Below are positions 33,632-44,660 of a DNA stretch of 59,277 nucleotides, one piece after another (the first letter of the stretch is position 1; each line of letters begins with the position of its first letter). The translations under genes were made by a program, and so were the position numbers. Origin of the DNA: Haplosporangium gracile (Eukaryota > Mortierellomycota > Mortierellomycetes > Mortierellales > Mortierellaceae); assembly GCA_015499985.1 (NCBI GenBank), contig JAAAUF010000054.1, positions 21,363 through 80,639 of the forward strand, given 5' to 3'. The notes below the pieces were generated by a model. That model was not told where the DNA came from. It worked only from the letters and a program-made list of their open reading frames with translations, and searched no databases.

Positions 33632-35476
33632 ATGATATCGACTTCTGCAGCTACGATGCCCGGCAACAGCATCCCTCCATACATCCAACAACTTACCGAA
33701 GACATGACCACACTCACAATGGTAACATAGTGGACGATGTTATTCATTTCACACATGTTTAGTCGTGTGGTGTGGTGTGCCTGCTTGCCTCTTTTGTGTG
33801 AATGTGTCTGTGTATCAAGACAGAGTAACTAACCAAAAAAATAAAACGTGGTTATTCCCGATGGCTGGGAAAAATGAAAAAAAAATCATAGACGATAGCA
33901 GCATCGCCTGAAGGAACACAGCTCCGTGAGAACCTTGTTACGCGTGTCCAGGGTATCATGGATGCAGAGTGGCCCAAGGAAGTCAAGATCGAGTCCTTCG
34001 GGTAAGTGAAAGAATAGAACAGAATGAATGAATGTCTAAAAACCCCATGGGAACAAGGAAAACGATGAATGTCGAATGAGTGGCGGGAAAATATAACAGA
34101 AACCAACACAACTCCCTTCCATACTAGTGCACCCCACCTCCAGGAACTGACTGAGGGCCGACTTGCCTCACTCCCTCTCACCCTGGACAGACGGACCCCT
34201 CCCCAGAGGACTGACGTTTCTATCCTATTCTTCCCCTGAATACATTTCTAACTATAGGTCATTCGCATCAGGACTCGGCACTGATTCCAGTGATCTGGAT
34301 CTTGTCATTCTCCCTGCATTACGCGACCAGGACCAGGACCCAGGAACCCCTGCTCGGTACCAGGACCTCTTTGTCCTTAAGACTCTCTTCCAGCGCTGTA
34401 AGTTTATTCACTAAGACGCACACACTTGATTTATTGACGTTACTTAGGAATTTGGTTGGGGTATGTATTGCTAAACACACTAATGCCGTTTTTCTCCCCT
34501 CTTGGTTCCCGGTCTCCTTTCGTCCATTCCTTCTTCTGCTCTCTCGCATGGATACCCGTCATTGCTCAATGCTCTCGTCCGTTCGTTCCACGCTATCTCT
34601 TGCTTTATGTTTATGTTCTGCACGCATGTGCACCAATCATTTCATATTTTGCCCTTCAATCTTCAACTACGTTGTTTCTCTCCGCTGACTACATTATCAA
34701 TCTTGCATATGATAACCCTTCCTTTCTGATGCGCCCATTCTCCAGACAGCATGAAGGATGTTGAGGTTATCCAGAATGCCCGGGTGCCCATCCTCAAGTT
34801 CACTGACCACAAGACAGGCATCAAAGTCGACCTCAACTATGGCCATTACCCCAGCCTCTACAACACCCGTCTCATCGAGTCATATGTCCGGATCGACGAT
34901 CGCGTTAAAACGTTCCTTTACGTCCTTAAGGCCTTTGTCAAGGCGCGTGGAATCAATTTACCACACCTGGGCTCCTTGAGTAGCTACTGCTACACCCTCA
35001 TGGCGATCTCGTATTTCCAGTCGCTGCTAATCCCTGTCCTCCCTTGCCTGCAGGATCCACATCTCATCCCTCACAACGTCCCCAACCCAGGAGCATTTGG
35101 ATCGATCCGTCTCGTTAACGTTGCCTTTACGGACCCATCCAGGATCCGACCCTGTCTCCCTCGCAACAGCATGACACTCGGAGAACTGTTTATTGGATTC
35201 CTGGAATACTATGGGAGCAAGTTTGAATACGATAAGTCGTGTGTGAGTGTTCGATGTGGCAGCGTCATCTCGAGGGATGAATGTCCAACTTCCTGGGCGC
35301 GACATGAATTTGTGGTAGAAGATCCGTTCCTTCTCGACTTGAACGCTGCAGGAGCCAGGAAGGACATGATGAACATCATCCGGCATGAGTTCCAGGCAGC
35401 AACGCAGGCGCTGAAGGATGATCGCGGGTTGGGTGCCATCCTCACTACACGACAACCCTACCGTGTCCGAGAATAA
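33632..35476 (+). CDS. Cid1-like non-canonical poly(A)/uridylyl transferase
   Basis: Predicted template-independent nucleotidyltransferase adding U or A residues to RNA 3' ends. Four exons (33632-33721, 33892-34001, 34258-34397, 34746-35476) encode 356 residues. The nucleotidyltransferase signature GSFASGLGTDSSDLDLVIL gives the Gly-Ser helix and two metal-binding Asp residues; the third Asp is in KVDLNYGHYPSLYNTRLI. The PAP-associated region follows: VKARGINLPHLGSLSSYCYT, and LGELFIGFLEYYGSKFEY with the usual tyrosine-rich helix. The length fits a minimal Cid1-type enzyme without zinc fingers or RNA-binding add-ons. U versus A preference cannot be read from the sequence. The first exon is short and Thr/Ser-rich; an ATG at codon 9 is an alternative start. 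Confidence 0.83.
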
Positions 35477-36197
35477 TTGCTCGAAACCTGTTTTTGCCTT
35501 TGCAGGCGAATGTCTGAAAAATACATACAAAACATGCATACATTAGCAAAATGAAAATAAAACAACAATAATAGCCAACGTACCTCTTGCAAAACTATTT
35601 TAAGAGGACGCGTGAGAAGAGAATCTTATGACTGGTTATGAACTGCCCAAGCTTTGAATTTCACCTGCTTATCCTTGTAAACAAACACATAGCGTACGAC
35701 CGCTACATTGTTATTGGAAAAATCCAGCGCTGCTACGACGGATCGGCCAAGGACCTAGCACGGTGCTCGATTTCGTCTCGCTTGCCCTCTGACCAGGACT
35801 TATTACGCGCCTCGGTCGATTGGTGGACAGACGTATCCCTTTGGCACGTCGGTGATGACTCTACAGACTGTCGATAGTACCTATGAGAAGGTTGATGTTG
35901 CGACATTCTTTGGTGTCTGCGAGGGTCAATGATAATGTACAGTCGTCATTAGTAGAAAAACACTGCTCGAGCGAACATTCTTCGCGCTGCTTTTGAAATA
36001 CTTCGCGGTGCCACCATTTCCTTTCAGAGCGTCAATCAAAAACACTTGAGAATAGATATCGCACGTGACTATACTAAGCCACATATGCAAACAGATTCGT
36101 CTGCACTCTCTTCCCTCCCCGTTTCGGGGAATGGATGCAGTGAAAGGGAAAGGCATCCATCACTCATCACTCCCTACTCTCTTATTCATAACTCACA
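35477..36197. other. Intergenic region between nucleotidyltransferase and small membrane protein
   Basis: Same-strand genes flank it. It should hold the 3' UTR of the first and the promoter of the second. I see no gene, repeat or RNA. Confidence 0.5.
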
Positions 36198-37009
36198 ATG
36201 GCTGGTGGTCGCTACCCTTATCCCAAGCACGTCTGGTACGTCCTTGCTTATCCCACCTACCACTCCACACACAGCATCAGCCTTCCAGAAACTCTTCCTG
36301 CAGGACTATCGTTAAATAAACTCGCAGCTCCTTTTTCCGGTCTATCCATCATACCTCGGAGTTTCCGCGCCGAATTACCGAAATACAACACAACAGGACA
36401 ATTGGCGAAGAGGCTACAGGAAGTGCAAGAAGACGCGAGGTCATGGAGATAAGAAAGGCAGCAGGGACATATCCGTCTTTTCTGTGTGCGCTCGCTCATT
36501 CCATGGACTACGAACCACACTCATCTCTGCGAACGACGAACTCCGGACAAACAGGACAGTTCGGACGATGACGCCCGTTCCCATTCCGACATGTGTCTGA
36601 ACAGCTCCACGTTACTCATTTTACCCTTGTATACTACTTGTTGTATGTGTAGGTCCCCTACTGGTGGTTGGTGGACTCAGCCTACTAACTGGAAGTCCAA
36701 CACTGTCGTCGCCGTCGGTATCTCTGCCACCATCGTCGCCGCTGCCTGGAAGTACTCTGCTGAGAACGAGGTACTTTTTCCACTTGATGTTTCAGGAGCA
36801 TATCAGACATATGAAGGAAAAACAAAGTGTCAATGGGCACTGATAGGAAAGAAGGGCACGACAGAAAGGAGTATTGACATGTTTTCCTGATTTTTTTTTT
36901 TTTTTTTTTTTTNNNNNNNNNNCATGATACGCTTTTGTTTCTATTCTTCTATTAAATTTCATAGTGGGCAAAGGAGTTCAAGGACGGCGAGGTCTATGGA
37001 AAGAAGTAA
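36198..37009 (+). CDS. Small conserved single-span membrane protein
   Basis: Three small exons (36198-36235, 36653-36770, 36965-37009) encode only 66 residues, far below usual gene-finder thresholds. The N-terminus MAGGRYPYPKHVWSP, then GGWWTQPTNWK, matches a short motif I recall from many fungal and other eukaryotic small proteins. One hydrophobic helix follows (VVAVGISATIVAAAW), then a polar tail ending in KDGEVYGKK. The layout suggests an inner mitochondrial membrane or respiratory-complex accessory protein, but this is inference and I give no name. All splice sites are GT...AG and the frame closes exactly. Intron 2 contains a poly-T run and a 10-base N gap. The end lies 315 bases from the convergent acyl-CoA synthetase. 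Confidence 0.72.
36913..36922. other. Assembly gap of 10 N
   Basis: Ten undetermined bases directly after a run of T (about 36892-36912), in intron 2 of the small membrane protein gene. The true gap length is unknown. Confidence 0.99.
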
Positions 37010-37324
37010 ACGAGCAACAAACATCGATAGGATACATACATGAACGCGGAGAAAAGTTGTCAAATAGAAATCTCTCCCAACAAACGCCAACACACCCCTC
37101 TCCAAACAGGAAATACCAACAAATAAACATCCTCTCCACGTATCATTCTGCCGCTATTGCGTGTTCAGGAGCATTGGTAACTCTTTCACTTACAGGATTA
37201 TCTCAATGCACCACAGCGCGAAAAAAAGATGGCAGTATAATTATTTAATTTACTTTGTTGGAGGATGTGTAGATCCAATATTCACAATGAAGCGAACGGG
37301 AAATTCTTAAATCCAGTCGTTACA

Positions 37325-39437
37325 TTACAACTTGGATTTTGGAGGCTCTTGCAGAAGCACCCTGAGATCCTTCCTCAATATCTTGCCGGCGGCAGATTTG
37401 GGGACCAAATCGATAAACCAAACCCCTCCTCGAAGCTTCTTGTGCTGTGCAACCTTGGACGCAACATAGTCCACGACCTGCTGTTCCGTCAATGCCTTGC
37501 CCTCGGCAGTCAACTGGTTCTTGACCACAAAAGCCAGAGGCACCTCAGTCGCCTGCTCCTTGTTCTCGACACCGATCACAGCCGCGTCGAGAATCTGTGG
37601 GTGTGTCAAGAGGATGGCCTCGAGTTCTGCAGGGGCAACTTGAAAACCCTTGTACTTGATCAGTTCCTTCAACCGGTCGACTACAAAAAAGTTACCTCGG
37701 GTATCGACCACGGCCACGTCGCCTGTATGTAACCATCCCTCGCTGTCGATCGTCTCCCGGGTCGCTTTCTCATTGTTGCGGTACCCCTTCATCACATTCA
37801 ACCCGCGAATCCAAACCTCGCCACGCTCCCCAGGAGCGGCATCCTTTCCAGTATCTGGGTCGACGAGTCGGACTTCTTGGTTAGGAAGGATCTTGCCCGC
37901 AGATCCGTGGACCATATCGCTGTAAAGCCCGATATGAGTTCCAGGAGAGGCTTCCGACATGCCGTAGGCTTGACGGAAGGCGATGGCGGGGTATTTCTCC
38001 AGTAGAGCTTCGATCAGTTCTCGGGAACAGGGAGCCGCACCGACATTGATTTGGCGGACGTGGGAGAGGTCGTATTTTGCGACCAGAGGGGATTTCACGA
38101 GCATCAAGACTTGTGGCGGGACCAAGTTTAGCGTCTTGACTATATTGTTGATTAGTTGTTCATAATAACAACGCTGAGTATTAGATGGTTGTTTTTTTGC
38201 GCTTGTTTGCCTTGCGTAAATACACATATCCAGGCTGATGTCTGCGGGAACTTACTCTTGTAGTCCTGGATGGTCTTAAGAAAGTCCTCAGGGTTGAACT
38301 TTTGCAAAATCACATTTTGAAGGCCCTGTTTGTTCAAAAAAAAAAAAAAAAGTGAGTGATCAATCGATCACAAATAAGCGAGGTATGTCCGTGACCCTAC
38401 ACCCTAAAGTGAAAATAATAAAACAGGATGGCGCATAGAAATGCTTAGAGCTTACGCTGTAGGGTCCGCACATTAAGTGGAGCTGAATACTGTACCTGTT
38501 GCGGTTGAAAAAAATAAAGTACAATATGACAAACAAAGAGGTGCATGTGTGAGAAAAAAAAATGGAGGGTACAATGCTCAATTCCATCCAGAAGAGAAGA
38601 GATAACGGATAATCATCCATCCTTCTCTCGATCCTCTTGTCCGCACCGCCCGCTCCTCTACATTCTCTTTATCATCCACACCCACTTCCTGTTTCGACTC
38701 CTTAAAATCACTTACATGTGGTACATGGGCAGGACACTCAGGGCAATATTATCATGGGCCATGAGCTCCCCATCAAACGCAATGACCTGAACAGCGTTGA
38801 CCGCAAAGTTCAAATGCGATAACTCAACACCTTTACTCCTACCCGTCGTTCCACTCGAATAACAAATCAGCGCCGTCGTTTCCTTGCACTTTTTGGGATC
38901 CAACACCACCGGTTTGACTAATTGACTCTCGGGCGTCTCCACCGGAGGCAACAAACTAGTATAAGGTCGGAACCCATCAACAGTCTGATCTCCATACAAA
39001 AAGATCCTCTCCTCCGGCAGACCCACTTTCTTGGCACCCATCCTAGCAGTAGCCAATAGTTCCGGATGTGTCACCATCACAGTCGCGCCAGAGTCCTGCA
39101 ACTGATACGCGAGCTCGTCTGCATTGTAGGCAGAGTTAACGGTGGTCGTGATACCGGCAAAAACGAGGGGGCCAAACATGGTGACCGAGTAATCGATCTG
39201 GTTGAACGAGAACAAGGCCAGGACATCTCCACGTTTGAAACCCAAGGAATGTTGGAGGGCAGTGGCCCAGCGACGGATGTTGTGTTTCCATTGACCAAAG
39301 GTGAGGGTTTGCTTCGTGATACCGTCAATTAGGATTGGATAGTCTTCGGGAGTGTTGTTGGGGTTGGAGATTGCAAAGCTGTAGGCGTTCATGTAGGGGA
39401 CCGGCTGGTCAGGAAGGTGGGACCTGTAGATCGTCAT
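37325..39437 (-). CDS. Peroxisomal acyl-CoA synthetase / 4-coumarate-CoA-ligase-like enzyme
   Basis: Predicted ATP-dependent ligase of the ANL superfamily that adenylates a carboxylic acid and joins it to CoA. Four exons on the minus strand: 39437-38716, 38495-38456, 38325-38256, 38139-37325; 548 residues, the usual 4CL length. Signatures: the P-loop YSSGTTGRSKGVELSHLN, then YGMSEASPGTH, GWLHTGDVAVVD, the hinge VDRLKELIKYKGFQVAPAEL, and the C-domain catalytic lysine in KSAAGKILRKDLR. The last three residues are SKL, a canonical type-1 peroxisomal targeting signal, so the enzyme likely acts in peroxisomes on fatty or aromatic acids. Exons 2 and 3 are tiny (40 and 70 bases). The start is the first ATG giving the typical N-terminus (MTIYRSHLPDQPVP). 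Confidence 0.88.
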
Positions 39438-40104
39438 GGCCTGCTTGTCTTTTGTGGGGAGGGTCGTGAAGGTAAGAAGAAGGAGTGGTCGGAGTATGAG
39501 GTAGATGTGGAGAATTTGAGTTGGAGAAGGAGAAGAAGAGTAAGGTTGAGGAAAAAAAATAAGAGAAAGAGGAAGAATAAAAGAGAAAGAAGAGACTAAG
39601 AAGAGACACATATATACATCTTTCTTTCCCTTCTCACCCGAGATAGATAGGGCCTGGAATCTAACCAAACCAATCTTCCGAATAACCAACCAACTCACCA
39701 GAACAGCCAAAAAAATAAACACAAACGCTCAATCTCCTTTCTCGTTCCGTTCGTCGTTCTACTTCCACCTCCAAAAAAACGCGCGTACATGCATACATGC
39801 GTACATATGGTCGATCACCTCCTTGAACCAAACCAAAGAGAGCACAACCACCCACCTGTTACATTCCGCTCATTTGCTCGTTGCCCAGCAGAGACTTATT
39901 CAACGTCAGTCTTTTCGAATAATATATAATATTCATTTTCCACGCATGCCATTGGTTGTCCACAGGTACAGAAACATTGAATAGTTGAGAGTGAACAACC
40001 AATCGGGTCTCGTTATTTCCTTGCTTATTCACTTTTTTTATCATGAATACGTTATTCTCTCTCTTATTTATTTTTGCTTTATTCACGCAGTCCTCTCCAT
40101 CAAA
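39438..40104. other. Promoter region of the acyl-CoA synthetase and edge of the Harbinger element
   Basis: Contains the leader and promoter of the minus-strand ligase. The left end of the Harbinger element must lie somewhere before 40105, but I could not identify its terminal repeat. No gene is visible. Confidence 0.4.
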
Positions 40105-41607
40105 ATGTCGAATAACGAGAACAAGCATTACCATTACAACACACCTATGGCCAATCAACGTCCATCGCCTGCGCCTGATTTGATACAGTAGTTGCAGTCT
40201 TCCCTTGTGCGTCCTCAGCAGTCATCTTCACAGTTCCAGCCTCTCAACATCCGGTCTACCTTGCACCTCCAACAACCGATCTTCCAGCAGCAACAAGACC
40301 ACTCCTAAACGCTCGTATCATTCGAACGCCAGGCTCAAGGATCCTCCCATCGCGAGCTTCTTCTTTCGCCTTCGCCTTCTCCATATCTTCTGCCCATTGC
40401 TTCTCCATCGCCCCAGAAGTTTGTCTTTCCATCAGCCGTCTGATCGGCCATTCCGGACCAATCTCCACCAGCGATGGCCAAGCGTCCACGCGACATCAGT
40501 CAAAGACAACCATCTCTTGGCGTTCCTATTGCAATGGCCGAATCCAGTCGATAAGTCGAGTCCTCGCTTTCTCCTGAGCCTGTCACCGAGGAGTCGGCCT
40601 CTTCTAGATTCCAACCATCCGTGTTTTGGATACACAAAGGCATGGATAGATTTTTCGACTGGCTCACCGATCCACTCAACCATCAACGGCTCTATAAGAA
40701 GAACCCGATTGCAGGTCAGAAGTCCAAGGACATCCATAAGGAGATTGCTGCTCTGGTCAACGCGAAACACAATCTCAACTGGACCGAGGTGCAAGTAAAG
40801 TCAAAGATCGCGTACGCGAGGCGAAAGTATCGAGAGGCTGTCGAGTTAAATTCGACGGGCGCAGGGAACGTCCTCCTGAAATAGCTGGAGATTTGTCCCT
40901 TGTGCTTACGACTTCATGAAGTATACAGCGAGAATCTTGCAGCAAACCCATCCCCCCCTCGACAGACAAGCAGCCGGGGGTACGAACCAGTTCCCGCTGA
41001 AGACACGGATGAAGAAAGTAGTGATATCGAGCTTATTGACGACTCTGCTCTCTCAGGTATTTTTTCTTTTCAAACCAATTGAACTGCAATTCAAACTACA
41101 AAACAAACCGTTCTCTGACCGTCTTTGACATCAATATATTATCTAATAGACACACCTACAGATCGACGTAGTGCAGGCCCACCCAGCAAGCGCCGCAAAG
41201 GCAACAGTGTTTTCGATGCATCTTCGACCTTGGACAGGATTGAGCGGTTCTCCGCTCAACAAAAGCAGACGTATGATGATACCAAGGCTGACTTGAGACA
41301 GCGAGAGCAAGCAATTGAGCAGAGAGAGCGTGAGTTGACAGAAAGGCTGTTCCGGATTGCGGAAGAGGCTAGAGTGCGTTTCCAAGAAGAGCTCAGGGCA
41401 GAGCGTATAGAGTTCAGGAAAGAAATGGCTGATGAACGGGAAATTTCCAGGCAGAAGATCGACGACGAGTGGACTATGTTCAGGAATACGCGTGACGAGT
41501 TCTCCAAGGAGCGTAACGAGCTCTCTAAGGAGCGTGACAATCTCATCTCAGAGAATGCAGCATTGCGCAAGGAACTTGAGGTGAGAAACACTATCATTTT
41601 AAAATGA
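40105..41607 (+). pseudogene. Harbinger-associated SANT/Myb-like protein, broken
   Basis: One frame runs from the ATG at 40105 to 41056, then across a GT...AG intron (41057-41149) to a stop at 41605. It is interrupted by five in-frame stops at 40189, 40306, 40441, 40552 and 40882. The N-terminal part is Gln/Pro/Ser-rich. The middle is a SANT/MADF-like DNA-binding domain (from MDRFFDWLTDPLNHQRLYKK, through NWTEVQVKSKIAYARRKYRE). The second exon is a long charged coiled coil rich in Arg and Glu (LRQREQAIEQRERELTERL and on). In PIF/Harbinger elements such a protein brings the transposase to the ends. Every one of the five stops is one C-to-T change away from CAG, CAA or CGA. Confidence 0.75.
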
Positions 41608-41610
41608 AAT

Positions 41611-42986
41611 TTATTGAAATCTGCGATTCATTATTGCAGCTTGTTGGTTTCGGAGCACCCATGCCTTTAACTTGTCTCTCCTAGCATGGGCTTTGTGCCT
41701 ATCTACTTCCTCTGGTCCACCTTCTATCTCCACAATTTCAACATCTAGTCCATCCAGTAGTGGCGGCGGTGGAGCAAGAGCTAGCTGGTTCCAATTTTCT
41801 TCCGCATCATTAGTCTCATCGTCGTCAGGATTTACAAGACAAAAGTTGTGTAAAATCATACAAGCGATAACCCAACTGGATGCCTTAGCGATATGTCTCT
41901 TCTTGTCGATCTTGACTGGTAGATTCTGGAGAGACTGCCACTTGAGCTTGAGCCACCCAAACGCATGCTCAATCTTGACTCGTGCCGAACCATGGAGACC
42001 AATGAACCGTTCTTGTTCACGCGTAATATTGCCGCCTTTGTATCGTGGAACAACGGTGGTGGTGATCCCATAGCCTGCATCGGCCAAAAGATATTCTTTG
42101 CCTTGAAAAAAACGGTCATTTTGACGGTGAAGATGGGTGTCTCTGTAGGCCAAGGAATCATTCATGGATCCAACATAGCCCGTCGAGACGAAGGTAAGCC
42201 GGCCTTGATGGTCGCAGACAGCAGTACAGCCTAGGGCGTAGACACACTTGCGGGTATTCCAGGAGATAATATCATAAGACGGGGCAGACTCAAAGAAAAA
42301 TGGAGCCTTCCTTGCCTAATCTGGCCAAACAATAAAGTCGTCTTCAAGCTCATTGATTGTATGGATACACCGCCACGTATACAGGTTCATTGTCCCTTGT
42401 CCGACGCCCATGGTAAAGGCCACCTTCGAGGAAGAGATGCTTCTGCTCCCAGAACGGTACAAGGTGACCAGTAGCTGGGTCCTGACTGGAGCCTGTGGTC
42501 GAAGGGGGTTGCCACTTTTAAATACATCACTTCCTCGAATCAGCTCGAGAAGCATATCAAACCGCCTCGGGATGACGCGAATGATCCTTTTAAACTGGGT
42601 GGGTGTATATCTTCGAAGGATAGCGTCTCTCAAGACATTGGAATGGGGTATGGGTAGTTGAGGCCGAAGGTAACGGGTCTGGCGAAGTTGTTCGAGAAGC
42701 TCATAAGAAATAAGAGGTGTAAAAAGGTATAGTCCGGGTCGCTCCAGGAGAGAGAGAGGGCATATTCCTCGCATGATTGAATGAAGGCCTCTTCGTATTG
42801 CTGCAAGAGGAGCTGCCACTCAGTTCTTCGGCGTCTTGGAGGCATGTGGATGAGTGCGGAAGTAAAGTGCGAAATCAGGGTCATAGCGATGTCAAATAAG
42901 TGCCTCATATGTAGTGGTTTAGAACTGAATAACTGAATGTCCTCTTTTTTGATGCAACCAATAATATCGTCTAAAAGTGAATACAT
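41611..42986 (-). pseudogene. HARBI1-like DDE transposase, broken
   Basis: The minus-strand frame from 42986 changes near 42728 (a one-base slip in a T/A run), then runs to 41611 with one internal TAG at 42316. The catalytic acidic residues are still visible: VCDHQGRLTF, GSMNDSLAYRDT, and VKIEHAFGWLK, with LLADAGYGI between, as in the DDE_Tnp_4 family. The segment LRDAILRRYTPTQFKRIIRV resembles the usual helix-turn-helix part. The interrupting stop would be a Gln codon if reverted by one C-to-T step, matching the partner ORF. It cannot make an intact enzyme. Confidence 0.8.
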
Positions 42987-43581
42987 TATTCACTTAAAAA
43001 TTTGGCGTGAAAACGATTCAGGGGTTATTTGAAAGGAGGAGGAATGTAAAAGTTGAAGAGTGTCTTGTCTTCTTGTTGATACTACCGAAGAGTTTAGCAG
43101 CGGTTAAAAGCGGGTCGGCTTAACTCTCGATCGATCCCGCGAATGGAAAGGATCATTTTATGTGCCAGCACCAAAGAATAAAATCTCGCCAACTCCATCG
43201 ATTCCTTCAGTGCAAAAACGTCTTCACATCCTCAACAGGAGCCCTTCCCTGCCTTCTTTCCTTCTCAAAAAAACTATATGGTTGGTCATAGGGTCCTTTA
43301 CTCTCTCGTCTTCGGTTCAGATCGAGACTTTACTTTCCCTTTCTCGGCTCAGAATATTCTTTTCCATAAAGCATTATCAAATGAGGACGCGAAATATGAG
43401 GATATGAATATATTATGCGAAATATGGTACGAGTATAATAAATAAAGAAAATATCTAGAATAAACGCGCGATCAAGTCTCCCTAAAGTCGCGCGTTTGTT
43501 AATTGAAAATGTCTCATCCATGACCAAGATGGATCTCCAACACGAGGATGCAAAAGCAAAGATACTACGAATCCCCTTTTC
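42987..43581. other. Right flank of Harbinger and 3' side of the secreted-protein gene
   Basis: Contains a 10-base perfect inverted repeat (43462-43497) 85 bases past the stop of the neighbouring minus-strand gene, and the right edge of the Harbinger element, which I could not pin down. A 9-base hairpin (42975-42983 / 42987-42995) overlaps the transposase start. No gene is visible. Confidence 0.5.
43462..43497. repeat. Perfect 10-base inverted repeat
   Basis: Arms AAACGCGCGA (43462-43471) and TCGCGCGTTT (43488-43497) enclose 16 bases. It is likely in the 3' UTR or just beyond the secreted cysteine-rich protein gene, and could be a 3' stem-loop or a protein-binding palindrome. Confidence 0.85.
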
Positions 43582-44660
43582 TTACTCCATTTGATTTCCA
43601 AAGAGAACACCCACAGTCAAAAAGACAACCAGTCCCAACACACTCGACCCACCCAAAGCAGTCCATGTCTGAACACCGCGGTTCATACCGCCAGAGTTTC
43701 CGAAAATACCAGGAGGCAGAGCCGTGATCTGAGGGCTTCCAGGACCAGCCGTAGGGGTGGAAGAGGTCGAGGTGGCAATGGTCTGGTTGTACTTCTTGGG
43801 GAACTCGGCCGTACAGTTGCGGCCATTGCAGTTGCTATAGCATCCGTTGTCAGCCAGAGGGCAGACCTTGATACACTGCTGGACGTCGGCTACACATTCG
43901 AAGTATGGAATCGTGTATGTGTATTCTGTGCGAGAAAGGGTTCATAGGGGCAAGAAATAGGGGATCGGGCCATTATGGTGGGTTAGTGTTAGAAGAGTCA
44001 TTACTTTATCATCTTGCGGACAAGAGGATGGATACTATGAAAGCGTCTTTTATTTATAATTGCTTACCGGTTGTGTTGGGGACAATGCCTCCCTTGCACT
44101 CGCAGGTGTAGAGTAATGACTGCATGTCGCATCGGTTATCGAGGGTCTCACCACCATTGGTCAACTCCTGGCAGACGTTGGTGCTATCATCGTTATTCAT
44201 CGTTGATGATGAAAAAAAAAAACGGTCATCAAGAAAATTTGATGAGCTCTTTGGTTTTTGGGCGAAGCCGTCGCGTGAAAGTGCGCGGTAATTGAATCCA
44301 CTACTTGATCTGAGAAAGAAAAAAAAAAAAAAAAGAACGCAAAGGGCAGGGTGTTGTTGTCACTTACCAGAAGCCGACTTGATTCTGGCACCATGTCAAC
44401 TTGGTGCTGTTATCAACCGTCATAGCTACAAATCAGGTTCAATATAGAGTAGTCGGCTGTGAGTATATGTGAACATCAAGTCCATTAAAACGAGAAGTGC
44501 TTGGTTCAATGCGCAAGACGATGAGGTACTGAAGAGACTAAAATAGGAGGGATAGCAACCATATCAGTTGAGGGGGCTTACGATCAAAAGCGGAGACGCA
44601 GGCGAGAGTCGCCAGGACTGCTAATGCTGCAAAGGCGCGAGAAGTGAAGAAGCAAGTCAT
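43582..44660 (-). CDS. Secreted cysteine-rich, probably GPI-anchored protein (DUF7707-like)
   Basis: Four exons on the minus strand (44660-44582, 44425-44368, 44183-44068, 43925-43582) encode 198 residues. The N-terminus is a clear signal peptide (TSRAFAALAVLATLACVSA). The mature part has spaced cysteines: WCQNQVGFC, TNVCQEL, RCDMQS, YTCECKGG, FECVADVQQCIKVC, GCYSNCNGRNC. A Thr/Ser/Pro-rich stalk follows (ATSTSSTPTAGPGSP), then a hydrophobic C-terminal segment (SSVLGLVVFLTVGVLF), consistent with a GPI-anchor signal or a single membrane helix. The cysteine pattern is like the fungal DUF7707 family. Function is unknown; a cell-wall or surface role is inferred. The gene is too intron-dense to appear as one ORF. 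Confidence 0.75.

Larger units (their letters stand above)
40105..42986. mobile_element. Degenerate PIF/Harbinger transposon
   Basis: The two-gene layout is diagnostic: a SANT/Myb-like DNA-binding ORF on plus and a HARBI1-type DDE transposase on minus, convergent, with stop codons 3 bases apart (41605-41607 and 41611-41613). Both genes are broken. Terminal inverted repeats and the target duplication were not found, so true ends extend beyond the coordinates given. Confidence 0.75.

Noticed and set aside
39850..43130. Search for Harbinger terminal inverted repeats
   Set aside because: Candidate pairs such as the AATAACC-like strings near 39680 and 43030 matched over too few bases to claim element ends.
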